Shown in pieces: positions 33,239 through 41,537 of a DNA stretch of 64,000 bases. The notes below the pieces were generated by a model. It was given only the letters and a program-made list of their open reading frames with translations, searched no databases and had not been told where the DNA came from. The stretch is from contig JAEWRY010000024.1 of NCBI GenBank assembly GCA_023459875.1, forward strand, positions 207,460 through 271,459, given 5' to 3'. The position numbers and the translations under genes are program-made. The stretch's first letter is position 1. Every line of letters starts with the position of its first letter. This DNA comes from Bacillota bacterium. Its GTDB lineage: Bacteria > Bacillota > Clostridia > Oscillospirales > Oscillospiraceae.

Positions 33239-34867
33239 ATGAGACGGAAAATCATGCAATTTGCGGTGGTGCTTTCCATGATGGCGCTTTGTCTCCTCAC
33301 GACCGGCGGGTCGACGGAGACAGGCCAGATCGTCCGGATAGGACTTGCGTTTGGAGACAACGCCCGGGTCTATGCCAATCTGGAAAACAGCGCCGGCACC
33401 GGCTATGCTTTTGGATATTTTTCCGACGATTTGGATTTTATTTCTCTGGGAGAAACCTCCATGACAAAGATCACCATGCTCAAAACCCAGAACATCTATC
33501 TCCAGAACGGCAGCTACACGGACACCCAGCCCTCCGGGGATTCTTCCGTCATAGGCTGCTACCATCTTCAGCTGCCGGATTGCTTTGACAGCTTTGAGGA
33601 GGCGCAGAACGCCGCCGATGAAGTGAGCGGAGGCTTTCCCGCGTGGATCGACGGCACATACTATGTGAGGCTGGGCGCCTATGCCACGAAAGCGGAGGCG
33701 GCGGCAGCAGGCAATACCAGCGGAATCGACGGTATCGCCGTCGTCGGAACCAGTTCCTATGGGATATCGGTCGTTTCCACAAAAACGACGACTATCCTAT
33801 TCCAGTTTGACGGCGGGGAGAACACCCCTCTGGGGGTGAAGCCCGGACTAGAGGACGATGTGAAAGCGGTGACCTGGTTTGCGAATTTCCGCTATTACGG
33901 AGCTTTTCGCTATGAGCGGATCGGCGGCGGAAACATTACTGTGGTCAACATCCTGCCGCTGGAAGACTATGTGAAAGGCGTCATCCCCTACGAGATGAGT
34001 CCCACATGGCCTCTGGAGGCGCTGAAGGCCCAGGCGGTTTCCGCCCGGACCTATACGATGATCACGCTCGGCAAGCACAGCAAAAACCACTTCGACCTGT
34101 GCAACACGACCGACTGCCAGGTTTATTACGGGCTCAACAGCGCCTGCAGCCTCACCGACCAGGCTGTGGATGAGACAAGCGGCATTCTGGCCAGGTACGA
34201 CGGAGAACTGGCTCAGACCTACTACTTTTCCTCGGATGGCGGAGCGACCGAAGACGTGAAAAACGTCTGGAACAGCACGACCGATTTTCCTTATCTGAAA
34301 GGCGTCGTAGACCCCTACGAAGAAACCGTGGAGGACAAGATCCCCAGTTACCGCTTTTCCGTAACCCTGACCAAGGACGAGCTGGCCGAGAAGCTCCACG
34401 CCAAGGGGTACCTCTGCGCCGCCATTGTGGATTTCCGGGTTTCCGAATTTTCCGAAACGGGCAACGCGATTACCATTACCTTTGTGGATGCCAACGGGAA
34501 GGAATGGTCCTTTTCCAAAGAAAAGGTACGCACGCTGCTGAGCCTTCGCTCCATCCGATATACCGTATCGGGCGGAGGAAAATACTATCTGAACGGGACG
34601 GACGATACCCTTTCCACCGTCATCGGCGCTTACGCCATCGACGGCACCGGAAAGGTCAGCCAGATTTCCGGCGCCGCCGGGTCCTATGTGATTACGGGCA
34701 GCGGGACGCAGGCCCTGACAACCCAGGGAAACACCTTTACCATAACCGGCGCCGGTTACGGGCACAATGTGGGTATGAGCCAGTGGGGCGCTTACGCCAT
34801 GGCCAAACTGGGGTATACTTACGAAGATATCTTAAAATTCTATTTTTCGGGGATTGATCTCTATTAA
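33239..34867 (+). CDS. SpoIID/LytB-domain protein with SPOR-like N-terminal part
   Basis: 542 residues from the ATG at 33239 (GGGGA 5-6 nt upstream; an ATG at 33227 overlaps that site). A signal peptide (about 1-22) is followed by a repeat-rich region with a SPOR-like segment (VRLGAYATKAEAAAA), then the SpoIID/LytB domain (LPLEDYVKGVIPYEM, LKAQAVSARTYT, YYFSSDGGATEDV) and a final GAGYGHNVGMSQWGAYAMA. SpoIID proteins cut denuded peptidoglycan glycan strands during engulfment. The gene lies before queA-tgt-yajC, a usual place for this SpoIID/LytB paralogue, so it may be vegetative rather than spoIID itself. Confidence 0.9.
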   Translation: MRRKIMQFAVVLSMMALCLLTTGGSTETGQIVRIGLAFGDNARVYANLENSAGTGYAFGYFSDDLDFISLGETSMTKITMLKTQNIYLQNGSYTDTQPSGDSSVIGCYHLQLPDCFDSFEEAQNAADEVSGGFPAWIDGTYYVRLGAYATKAEAAAAGNTSGIDGIAVVGTSSYGISVVSTKTTTILFQFDGGENTPLGVKPGLEDDVKAVTWFANFRYYGAFRYERIGGGNITVVNILPLEDYVKGVIPYEMSPTWPLEALKAQAVSARTYTMITLGKHSKNHFDLCNTTDCQVYYGLNSACSLTDQAVDETSGILARYDGELAQTYYFSSDGGATEDVKNVWNSTTDFPYLKGVVDPYEETVEDKIPSYRFSVTLTKDELAEKLHAKGYLCAAIVDFRVSEFSETGNAITITFVDANGKEWSFSKEKVRTLLSLRSIRYTVSGGGKYYLNGTDDTLSTVIGAYAIDGTGKVSQISGAAGSYVITGSGTQALTTQGNTFTITGAGYGHNVGMSQWGAYAMAKLGYTYEDILKFYFSGIDLY

Positions 34868-35888
34868 AACATCTGATTTCAATTTTACGCTCCCTCCGGA
34901 GCTGATCGCACAGACACCCCTTCCTCAGCGGGATGCCTCCCGGCTTCTGACCCTCGACCGGAAAACGGGTCAGACGGGGCATCTTCATTTTTTTGACCTG
35001 CCGACTCTGCTGCGTCCCGGCGACTGCCTGGTGCTGAACGACTCAAGGGTGCTTCCCGCCCGGCTGGTGGGGCACAGGGAACCGGGCGGCGGCGCCGCGG
35101 AAGTGGTTCTGCTCATCGACCGGGGAGATAAGGTTTGGGAGTGCTTGGTGCGTCCGGGCAGAAAACTGCGGCAGGGGACGAGGCTGTCCTTCGGCAACGG
35201 CGCGCTTATGGCCGTCATCACCGAGGCGCTTTCTAACGGCAACCGTCTCATCCGTTTTGAGTACGAGGGAATTTTCCTGGAGATTTTGGAGCATCTGGGC
35301 AAAATGCCTCTGCCGCCCTATATCAAGAAAGAGCTTTCCGACCCGGAACGGTATCAGACGGTTTATTCCAAAGAAGTCGGGTCCGCCGCGGCGCCAACCG
35401 CGGGACTGCATTTTACCAAAGAGCTGCTGGGACAAATAGAAGCCATGGGCGTAAAAGTAGAGTATGTTACTCTCCATGTGGGCCTTGGAACTTTCCGTCC
35501 GGTGAAGGCGGAGGAGATCGGCGAACATGAGATGCACAGCGAATACTGCATGATCACCCAGAAAACCGCCGACGTCATCAATGAAACGAAGAAGAACGGC
35601 GGAAGAGTGATCTGCGTGGGAACCACCTCCTGCCGCACTTTGGAGAGCTTTGCGGAGGAAGACGGGCACATGACCGAAAAGAAGGGATGGACGAATATCT
35701 TCATCTATTCCGGATACCGGTTCAAGGTGATGGACGCGCTGGTCACAAACTTTCATTTACCCCAGTCCACCCTGATTATGCTGGTCTCCGCGTTCGCAGG
35801 GCTGGACCATATTCTTTCCGCCTACAACGAGGCGGTGGAGAAACGATACCGCTTCTTTTCCTTCGGCGACGCGATGTTTCTATATTAG
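34854..35888 (+). CDS. queA: tRNA preQ1(34) S-adenosylmethionine ribosyltransferase-isomerase
   Basis: 344 residues. DFNFTLPPELIAQTPLPQRD, DCLVLNDSRVLPARL and PTAGLHFTKELL are QueA motifs. It adds the epoxycyclopentane ring to preQ1 in tRNA on the way to queuosine. The start is a TTG at 34854 overlapping the previous gene by 14 nt, with GGGGA immediately upstream; no ATG is available before the conserved start. Next in the pathway, tgt, follows after a hairpin. Confidence 0.94.
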   Translation: MISIKTSDFNFTLPPELIAQTPLPQRDASRLLTLDRKTGQTGHLHFFDLPTLLRPGDCLVLNDSRVLPARLVGHREPGGGAAEVVLLIDRGDKVWECLVRPGRKLRQGTRLSFGNGALMAVITEALSNGNRLIRFEYEGIFLEILEHLGKMPLPPYIKKELSDPERYQTVYSKEVGSAAAPTAGLHFTKELLGQIEAMGVKVEYVTLHVGLGTFRPVKAEEIGEHEMHSEYCMITQKTADVINETKKNGGRVICVGTTSCRTLESFAEEDGHMTEKKGWTNIFIYSGYRFKVMDALVTNFHLPQSTLIMLVSAFAGLDHILSAYNEAVEKRYRFFSFGDAMFLY

Positions 35889-35954
35889 CTGCTGAAGAAC
35901 TAAAGTCCTTCAGCATGCGAGGGCTGGCGGGGGCCCTGAGAGGCCGCACAGGGT

Positions 35955-35983
35955 GTACCTGCGGGAATTCTTCCCGCAGGTAC
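35955..35983. repeat. CCTGCGGGAA-family palindrome between queA and tgt
   Basis: GTACCTGCGGGAA and TTCCCGCAGGTAC, 13-bp perfect stem, 3-nt loop. The inner CCTGCGGGAA/TTCCCGCAGG is identical to the 9657 and 9893 copies, while the outer bases differ but keep pairing. A weaker CTGAAG/CTTCAG hairpin precedes it at about 35893-35914. No T-run. Confidence 0.85.
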
Positions 35984-36079
35984 GGATGTATCTCATTTCT
36001 GCCGTGCACGTCGGAAACTTAAGCGGGACTTAGCAAGAAAAGCCGCCTTAACTTAGTAAAATACGGAGAGTATTCATTT

Positions 36080-37210
36080 ATGTTTAAACTGCTGAAAACG
36101 GAGGGACGCGCCAGAAGGGGCGTCTTCACCTGCGCCCACGGAACCGTACAGACGCCCGTGTTTATGAACGTGGGAACCCAGGGAGCCATCAAGGGCGCGG
36201 TGTCGGCCCACGACCTGAAAAAAATCGGCTGCCAGGTGGAGCTCTCAAACACCTATCACCTGCATTTGCGCCCCGGTGACGGTGTGGTGCGGGAAATGGG
36301 CGGCCTCCATAAATTCATGGACTGGGACGGTCCCATCCTCACCGACAGCGGGGGGTTCCAGGTCTTTTCCCTTGCCGGTCTGCGCAAGGTATCCGAAGAC
36401 GGGGTGACCTTCGCCTCCCACATTGACGGACACAGGATTTTTATGGGCCCCGAGGAGAGCATGCGCATCCAGTCCAATCTGGGCTCCGACGTGGCCATGG
36501 CCTTTGACGAGTGCGTGGAAAATCCGGCAACTTACGAATACGCCAAGGTTTCCTGCGAGAGAACCCTTCGGTGGCTTAGGCGCTGCATGGCGGAACATGA
36601 GGAGCTCAATTCGCTGCCGGAGACGGTAAACCCCAGCCAGCTCCTTTTCGGAATCAACCAGGGGTGCGTTTATCCTGACCTGCGCGTCTGGCATATGAAG
36701 GAGACCGCTTCCCTGAACTGCGACGGCTACGCGATCGGCGGGTTGGCCGTAGGGGAGGAGACCCAGGTGATGTACGATATCATCGACGCGGTGGAACCCT
36801 ACATGCCGGCCGGTAAGCCCCGTTACCTCATGGGCGTGGGGACACCCTCGAATATCATCGAAGGTGTGGCCAGGGGCGTGGACTTCTTCGACTGCGTCAT
36901 GCCCGCCAGAAACGCCCGGCATGGGAAATTCTATACCTGGGCGGGCGCACTCAATATTAAAAACGAAAAATACAAGACCGATGGAAGACCCATCGATCCC
37001 GAGTGCCGGTGCCCGGTCTGCCGGTCCTTTTCGAGAGCCTATCTGCGGCATTTGTTCGTTTCTGGCGAAATGCTCGCCATGCGGCTGGGCGTGCTCCACA
37101 ACCTCTATTTTTACAATTCCCTCATGGAGCGTATCCGCGAGGCGCTGGACGAGGGCCGGTTTGAGGAATTCCGCATGACTTATTCGGCGCGTTTGGGAGG
37201 CAGAATTTAA
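36080..37210 (+). CDS. tgt: tRNA-guanine transglycosylase
   Basis: 376 residues. ILTDSGGFQVFSLAGLR holds the catalytic Asp, GGLAVGEE and YLMGVGTPSNIIEGVARG hold the second, and the zinc site is CRCPVCRSF...H. Tgt swaps guanine 34 for preQ1 in tRNAs with GUN anticodons, the step before QueA. GGAGAG lies upstream of the ATG. Confidence 0.97.
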   Translation: MFKLLKTEGRARRGVFTCAHGTVQTPVFMNVGTQGAIKGAVSAHDLKKIGCQVELSNTYHLHLRPGDGVVREMGGLHKFMDWDGPILTDSGGFQVFSLAGLRKVSEDGVTFASHIDGHRIFMGPEESMRIQSNLGSDVAMAFDECVENPATYEYAKVSCERTLRWLRRCMAEHEELNSLPETVNPSQLLFGINQGCVYPDLRVWHMKETASLNCDGYAIGGLAVGEETQVMYDIIDAVEPYMPAGKPRYLMGVGTPSNIIEGVARGVDFFDCVMPARNARHGKFYTWAGALNIKNEKYKTDGRPIDPECRCPVCRSFSRAYLRHLFVSGEMLAMRLGVLHNLYFYNSLMERIREALDEGRFEEFRMTYSARLGGRI

Positions 37211-37227
37211 AAATTTACAAAAATAAC

Positions 37228-37256
37228 TTGTCAAATGAGAACGGCCATCTTATAAT
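37228..37256 (+). promoter_or_regulatory. yajC promoter
   Basis: TTGTCA (37228-37233), 17-nt spacer, TATAAT (37251-37256), about 67 nt before the yajC start. Confidence 0.65.
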
Positions 37257-37322
37257 AAACAATAAGTCAGCTTTTGGCCCTGAAATATGCGGCAGTGGAA
37301 CATATTCTAAGGAGGAAACAAA

Positions 37323-37640
37323 TTGGGAATTTTCGGAGAAAACGGCGGAATGTTATCAATGGTCCTTTCCATGGCTCTTCTCGCGGGGGTCTTTTACTTT
37401 CTGCTCATCCGCCCGGAGAAGAAGCGGAAGAAAGAACTGTCCGACCTGCGCGATAACCTAAAGGTAGGAGACCAGGTCACCACCATCGGCGGTATCACCG
37501 GCACGATCTGCGCCGTCAGAGGGGAAGATACCCAGCAGACCATTGTTGTGGAGACCGGCGCCGACCGTGTCCGCATCGAATTTGCCAAATGGGCGATTTC
37601 CACGAAGGGCGCACCGTCCAACAAGGATCCGAATAGCTGA
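37323..37640 (+). CDS. yajC: Preprotein translocase subunit YajC
   Basis: 105 residues. One N-terminal membrane helix (about 11-29, ending FLLIRPEKKRKKE) and the small conserved domain (LKVGDQVTTIGGITGTI) are typical. YajC associates with SecDF. The start is TTG at 37323 with AGGAGG 7 nt upstream. Context tgt-yajC is conserved widely. Confidence 0.94.
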   Translation: MGIFGENGGMLSMVLSMALLAGVFYFLLIRPEKKRKKELSDLRDNLKVGDQVTTIGGITGTICAVRGEDTQQTIVVETGADRVRIEFAKWAISTKGAPSNKDPNS

Positions 37641-37661
37641 ATTTAATATTTTGGCATGATA

Positions 37662-37710
37662 AACACCCTCCCAGCATAGGCTGTACAAAAGCCTTTGCTG
37701 GGAGGGTGTT
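37662..37710 (+). promoter_or_regulatory. Hairpin burying the ribosome-binding site of the TIGR04086 gene
   Basis: AACACCCTCCCAGCA pairs perfectly over 15 bp with TGCTGGGAGGGTGTT, with an inner AGGCT/AGCCT stem in the loop. The right arm contains the GGAGGG that is the only ribosome-binding site of the gene starting at 37713. The hairpin could end yajC transcripts or block translation of the next gene. Confidence 0.75.
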
Positions 37711-37712
37711 AT

Positions 37713-38120
37713 ATGCATAAAAACGAAGAGGAGGGCACCCGTACGGTGCGTATGCTGACTGCCATGCTGACGGGCGGGATTGTGGGACTCCTGGTCTGCG
37801 TTGGCTTCTGCCTGTTGTTTTCCGTCGCTATTTCCGCGGGTATGCTGGATGAGAACATCATGTACCAGCTGACGGTGGGCAGCTGCCTGCTGGGCGGACT
37901 CGCGGGAGGCAGTCTGACCGTGCGGCGCGTCCGTTCCAAAACGCTCATCATGGGCGCGTCCACAGGCGTAATCCTGTTCCTACTTCTGCTGACTGTCGGA
38001 ATACCGCTCTTCGGACGGGAAAATCTTTCAGAGGGTTGGATCGGCCTTGCATGCGGTTCCCTGTGCGGAGGAGCCCTGGCGGGGCTCTTGGGGGGAAGAC
38101 CGAAAAAGAGAAGAAAATAA
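37713..38120 (+). CDS. TIGR04086-family membrane protein
   Basis: 135 residues with four membrane segments (about 16-38, 48-68, 76-98, 107-128), Gly-rich, a charged N-terminus (MHKNEEEGTRT) and a basic C-terminus (GRPKKRRK). It matches the TIGR04086 family of small clostridial/Bacillus membrane proteins that sits near yajC. Function unknown. The start at 37713 is set by GGAGGG 6 nt upstream, itself inside a strong hairpin. Confidence 0.8.
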   Translation: MHKNEEEGTRTVRMLTAMLTGGIVGLLVCVGFCLLFSVAISAGMLDENIMYQLTVGSCLLGGLAGGSLTVRRVRSKTLIMGASTGVILFLLLLTVGIPLFGRENLSEGWIGLACGSLCGGALAGLLGGRPKKRRK

Positions 38121-38301
38121 AGATTCGTTTTGACTGCCTCATATCCTGTTTTCTTGTTACCGGCAGATAATTATCGTGCAATATTTCCAGGCCATAAATG
38201 ACTTTTGTTAAATTTCGGTAAGAACAGGTTTCACCGGTTACATAAAAATGAACCCCGATATTTAGAAGAAACATATTTATAGATACAATATCTTGTGTCA
38301 C

Positions 38302-38330
38302 AGGGCGCTGCGGAATACAGCGCCCTTTAT
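38302..38330 (+). terminator. Hairpin terminator in the proC upstream region
   Basis: AGGGCGCTG and CAGCGCCCT form a 9-bp stem over 7 nt, then TTTATCTTATTT. It is 180 nt from the nearest upstream stop, so it ends either a long 3' untranslated region or a separate small RNA. Confidence 0.65.
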
Positions 38331-38342
38331 CTTATTTACCGG

Positions 38343-38366
38343 GTTAACATAACGAAGTTAACATAA
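38343..38366. repeat. Tandem GTTAACATAA repeat upstream of proC
   Basis: GTTAACATAA occurs twice with 4 nt between (period 14), about 46 nt before the proC -35. Could be a regulator site; no regulator known. Confidence 0.45.
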
Positions 38367-38411
38367 ACAGTCGGCATAGTAAACAAAAATTAACAAAATC
38401 CTGAAATGGCC

Positions 38412-38440
38412 TTGCTTAAAACCGATTGGTGGATTATAGT
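38412..38440 (+). promoter_or_regulatory. proC promoter
   Basis: TTGCTT (38412-38417), 17-nt spacer, TATAGT (38435-38440), about 31 nt before the start codon. Confidence 0.55.
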
Positions 38441-38470
38441 AATTTCATTCCCCTAAAAGGAGCGAAGCCA

Positions 38471-39268
38471 ATGACAGATGTAAAACTGGGTTTTATCGGC
38501 GCGGGAAACATGGCCACCGCTATTCTGGGCGGCGTCCTGCGTGAAAAAATATTTTTGCCGGGAGAGATCATCCTGGCAGATCCCGACGCCCTCAAGCTGG
38601 ACGAACTGAGTAAACTGGGCGTACAGGTAACAAAGGAAAATACCCTCGCCGCGGAATCGGAAATAATTTTTCTTGCCGTAAAACCGCAGATGATGGATCT
38701 GGTACTGGAAGGAATCGGAGACAAAATGGACGGGAAGTGCGTGGTCTCCATCGCGCCCGGAATTTCCAGCGGATATATCAGATCCAAATTACCTGGCGCT
38801 CACGTGATCCGCGTGATGCCCAACACCCCGCTTCTTGTGGGCAAAGGCGCCACGGCGGTGGCCCTTTCGCCGCAAACCCCTGAAGGAGAATTCCGCAAGG
38901 TGCTGGAAATATTCTCGGCGGCGGGGGACACGGCGGTTTTACCCGAGGAACAGATGGACGCAATCGTCGCGGTATCCGGGTCTTCGCCGGCCTACTTTTT
39001 CCGCATGGCCGACGCTATGGTGACGGAAGCGGTCCGCCAGGGATTGGATGCCGGACTCGCGCTGCGGATGGCTGCCCGGACGATGGAAGGGGCCGCAGCT
39101 ATGCTGCTTGAGTCGGAAAAAACGGCCGGAGAACTGACAAAACAGGTCTGTTCGCCGGGCGGTACCACGCTCGCCGCGCTCACCGCCTTCGACGAATTCG
39201 GCTTTGAAAAAATGATCGCAGAAGCGATGGCGAGATGCACAAAGCGGACAAAGGAATTGGGAAAGTAA
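38471..39268 (+). CDS. proC: Pyrroline-5-carboxylate reductase
   Basis: 265 residues from the ATG at 38471, with AAGGAG 8 nt upstream. LGFIGAGNMATAILGG is the NADPH loop, VIRVMPNTPLLVGKGATAV and the C-terminal EQVCSPGGTT-like segment (TKQVCSPGGTTLAAL) complete the ProC signature. It makes proline from P5C. Followed 44 nt later by spoIIM. Confidence 0.96.
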   Translation: MTDVKLGFIGAGNMATAILGGVLREKIFLPGEIILADPDALKLDELSKLGVQVTKENTLAAESEIIFLAVKPQMMDLVLEGIGDKMDGKCVVSIAPGISSGYIRSKLPGAHVIRVMPNTPLLVGKGATAVALSPQTPEGEFRKVLEIFSAAGDTAVLPEEQMDAIVAVSGSSPAYFFRMADAMVTEAVRQGLDAGLALRMAARTMEGAAAMLLESEKTAGELTKQVCSPGGTTLAALTAFDEFGFEKMIAEAMARCTKRTKELGK

Positions 39269-39312
39269 TTATTTAGAGATTTCTTTCATAGGCTGTCATT
39301 GAGGTGATGGCC

Positions 39313-39945
39313 ATGGCAAGACGACATATTTCGCGCATATTGGACGTGCCGTCCGATAAAATGATTTCCTCTTTGGTAGTGACGGCGGCCGCTTTTGGTC
39401 TCGGCGTTCTTATGGGTTTTGCCCTGGCTGCCTCCGTGAATGGCGGAGGAGGCGAGAGCCTCAGGGCCTATCTTGAGAGCTATCTGGAGGCGGCCAAAAA
39501 GGGAATGACTGGATCGGCCCCCCTGCCGCAGCTCATCTGGGAGACGGCGAGATGGCCGGTGCTTACTATCCTTTTAAGCTTTACGGCGCTGGGCGTTGTG
39601 GGGATCCCGATCGTTTTTGCAGCGCGGGGCTTTTTGCTCTCCTTTGCGGTCGCGTCTTTTGTAAGAGCATTCGGCGGGGCGGGCGGCGGCCTGGCATTTC
39701 TGGCATTCGGCATGACTTCGCTGCTGGCGGTTCCCGCACTTTTCGTTTTGGGAGTGCAGGGATTCCTGACCTCCCGCTCTCTGGCGGCGCGCGCTTTGGG
39801 CGACGGCAGTGCGCACGGGCTTTTCGGACGTGCGTATTTGACGCGGTGCGGCATCTGCGCGGGAGTATTTTCCTTGGCCGTTATGTTGGACTATTGGGTG
39901 GTGCCGGCGTTGCTGGAAGCCGTTTCCGGGGGGATTCTGGCCTAA
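39313..39945 (+). CDS. spoIIM: Stage II sporulation protein M
   Basis: 210 residues from the ATG at 39313, which has GAGGTG 6 nt upstream; the GTG/ATG at 39304-39307 lie within that site. Five hydrophobic segments, with the early FGLGVLMGFALAAS and the central VVGIPIVFAARGF stretch typical of SpoIIM. SpoIIM joins SpoIID and SpoIIP in the DMP machine that thins septal peptidoglycan during engulfment. A xerD-like gene follows immediately, an order seen in Bacillus too (spoIIM near xerD). Confidence 0.88.
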   Translation: MARRHISRILDVPSDKMISSLVVTAAAFGLGVLMGFALAASVNGGGGESLRAYLESYLEAAKKGMTGSAPLPQLIWETARWPVLTILLSFTALGVVGIPIVFAARGFLLSFAVASFVRAFGGAGGGLAFLAFGMTSLLAVPALFVLGVQGFLTSRSLAARALGDGSAHGLFGRAYLTRCGICAGVFSLAVMLDYWVVPALLEAVSGGILA

Positions 39946-39947
39946 AA

Positions 39948-40847
39948 ATGGGGGAAGAAGGGGTACCTGTGGAGCTTTTGAGTGAATATGAGGAATACCT
40001 GAAGAATGAGAAAAGAGTATCCGCCAACACACTGAGCTCTTACCTCAGGGACGTGAGACAGTTTTCCGAATACCTGACCAGGGAGAAAATAGCCCCGGTA
40101 CGGGTTTCAAAGCGAACCGTGGAAGGCTACATCATGCACCTTACCACCATGGGCAAGTCGGCTTCGACGGTAACCAGGGCGATCGCGTCCCTGAAATCGT
40201 TCTATCAATATCTTGTTTCCACCGGACATATCGCCGTGAGCCCGGTCAAGAACGTAACTCCGGCAAAGGCGGAACGGAAGCTGCCCCAGATCCTCACCAA
40301 CAAAGAGGTGGAACTCTTCCTGGCTCAGCCGGAATGTACGGACGCCAAGGGCTACCGGGATCATGCCATGCTCGAGCTCCTCTATGCCACCGGCATCAAG
40401 GTAAGCGAGCTCATCAACCTCAACGTGAATAACCTGAACCTCTCGGCAGGGTTTATTAACTGCACGGGAAAGGACAAGTCCCGTATGATTCCTCTTTATC
40501 CGACGGCGGTGCGCGCGCTTTCCGATTATGTGGAAAAGGTGAGGCCCCAGTTGGTCGAGGATCCGGCGGAGCCTGCGCTCTTCGTCAATATGAGCGGAGA
40601 GAGGATGTCCCGCCAGGGCTTCTGGAAGATCATCAAACACTATCAGGAGAAAGCCGATATAAAAAAGGAGATTACTCCCCACACCCTCCGGCACTCTTTT
40701 GCCACCCACCTGCTGGAAAACGGCGCCGATCTGCGCTCCATCCAAGAGATGCTCGGGCACGCGGATATCTCTTCCACGCAAATTTACGCTCAGCTGGTCA
40801 AGCAGAAGCTGAAAGATGTGTATAACAAGGCGCACCCGAGAGCTTAA
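39948..40847 (+). CDS. xerD: XerD-like tyrosine recombinase with a substituted first arginine
   Basis: 299 residues. An N-terminal SAM-like core-binding domain (ELLSEYEEYLKNEKRVSANT) precedes the catalytic domain. HTLRHSFATHLLENGADLR and LGHADISSTQIYAQL supply the His-x-x-Arg, His and Tyr nucleophile. The first catalytic Arg, normally in ATGLRVSEL, is Lys here (ATGIKVSELINL). XerD with XerC resolves chromosome dimers at dif. The start may be ATG 39948 or GTG 39969. Context spoIIM-xerD favours the housekeeping role. Confidence 0.88.
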   Translation: MGEEGVPVELLSEYEEYLKNEKRVSANTLSSYLRDVRQFSEYLTREKIAPVRVSKRTVEGYIMHLTTMGKSASTVTRAIASLKSFYQYLVSTGHIAVSPVKNVTPAKAERKLPQILTNKEVELFLAQPECTDAKGYRDHAMLELLYATGIKVSELINLNVNNLNLSAGFINCTGKDKSRMIPLYPTAVRALSDYVEKVRPQLVEDPAEPALFVNMSGERMSRQGFWKIIKHYQEKADIKKEITPHTLRHSFATHLLENGADLRSIQEMLGHADISSTQIYAQLVKQKLKDVYNKAHPRA

Positions 40848-40867
40848 TGTACCCCCAGAAAAACAAA

Positions 40868-40902
40868 AAGGTCTTGGTATCTGTTGATGATACCAAGACC
40901 TT
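40868..40902. terminator. Bidirectional terminator between xerD and flavodoxin genes
   Basis: AAGGTCTTGGTATC and its complement (14 bp, 7-nt loop) separate two convergent operons. The minus-strand side has the better T-run (CTTTTTGTTTTTC). Confidence 0.8.
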
Positions 40903-40928
40903 ATAGATTTATCCGGTATGTAGTTTGT

Positions 40929-41522
40929 TTATTGCTGTTTTCCCGCTTTTACAAGGGTTTGGGCAAAGGAGCCAATCTCACGCATCTTTTCCTCAGTTAA
41001 AAACGGATTATTTATTTCGACCCCTGTTGCCTGAATGGCCAGAGTGCCGACGAGGTTCAGCTTGGAGTGTTTGCAGTAGCGCTTCATGCCGTCCTCAAAA
41101 ACAATCGCACCCTTGTCCACAGGGTAACCGCAGGTTACGGCAACCGCGGCATTCTTGCCCGTCCAGAGGGATGGTCCCCACTTTTCTCCGTAATACTTGT
41201 TTAGCCCGTAAACCAGCCGGTCCAGCATGGCTTTCATGGGGGCGGTGCAGTACCAGGAATAAATGGGAGTTGCAAAAACGATACAGTCGGCCGCCATAAT
41301 TTTATCGGCTATCTCATACATATCGTCGTGAACCCGGCAGGAGAAGGAGGTCCAGTCCTTCTGGCAGACACGGCAGGCCGTGCACGGAGCGATCTGCTTG
41401 TCATAGAGCCAGATGAGCTCTGTTTCAATTCCCGCGGCGCCGAGCGCTTCCATAAGAGGGGTGACGACCTGAATCGTATTGCCTTTTTTGCGGGGGCTGC
41501 CCATGAGAAAAAGGTAGCGCAT
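40929..41522 (-). CDS. Flavodoxin/NADPH-dependent FMN reductase-like protein 1
   Basis: 197 residues. An FMN-binding loop at the N-terminus (FLMGSPRKKGNT), a Cys motif (CTACRVCQKDW) and the ATPIYSWYCTAPMKAMLDR segment identify the FMN_red/flavodoxin family, of which iron-sulfur flavoproteins are part. Probable redox partner or quinone/nitro reductase in the cytoplasm. It is the last of three tandem minus-strand paralogues; 15 nt separate it from the second. Confidence 0.85.
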   Translation of the reverse strand: MRYLFLMGSPRKKGNTIQVVTPLMEALGAAGIETELIWLYDKQIAPCTACRVCQKDWTSFSCRVHDDMYEIADKIMAADCIVFATPIYSWYCTAPMKAMLDRLVYGLNKYYGEKWGPSLWTGKNAAVAVTCGYPVDKGAIVFEDGMKRYCKHSKLNLVGTLAIQATGVEINNPFLTEEKMREIGSFAQTLVKAGKQQ

Positions 41523-41537
41523 ATGACAATCCTCTCC

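Larger units (their letters stand above)
38121..38470. other. 350-nt AT-rich intergenic region before proC
   Basis: No plausible gene. It holds an orphan terminator-like hairpin (38302-38330), a direct repeat (38343-38366) and the proC promoter (38412-38440). It is clearly richer in A and T than the flanking genes. Confidence 0.6.

Noticed and set aside
39948..40847. Tyrosine recombinase as a sign of a mobile element
   Set aside because: Its length and its place after spoIIM match housekeeping XerD; no attachment repeats or cargo flank it.
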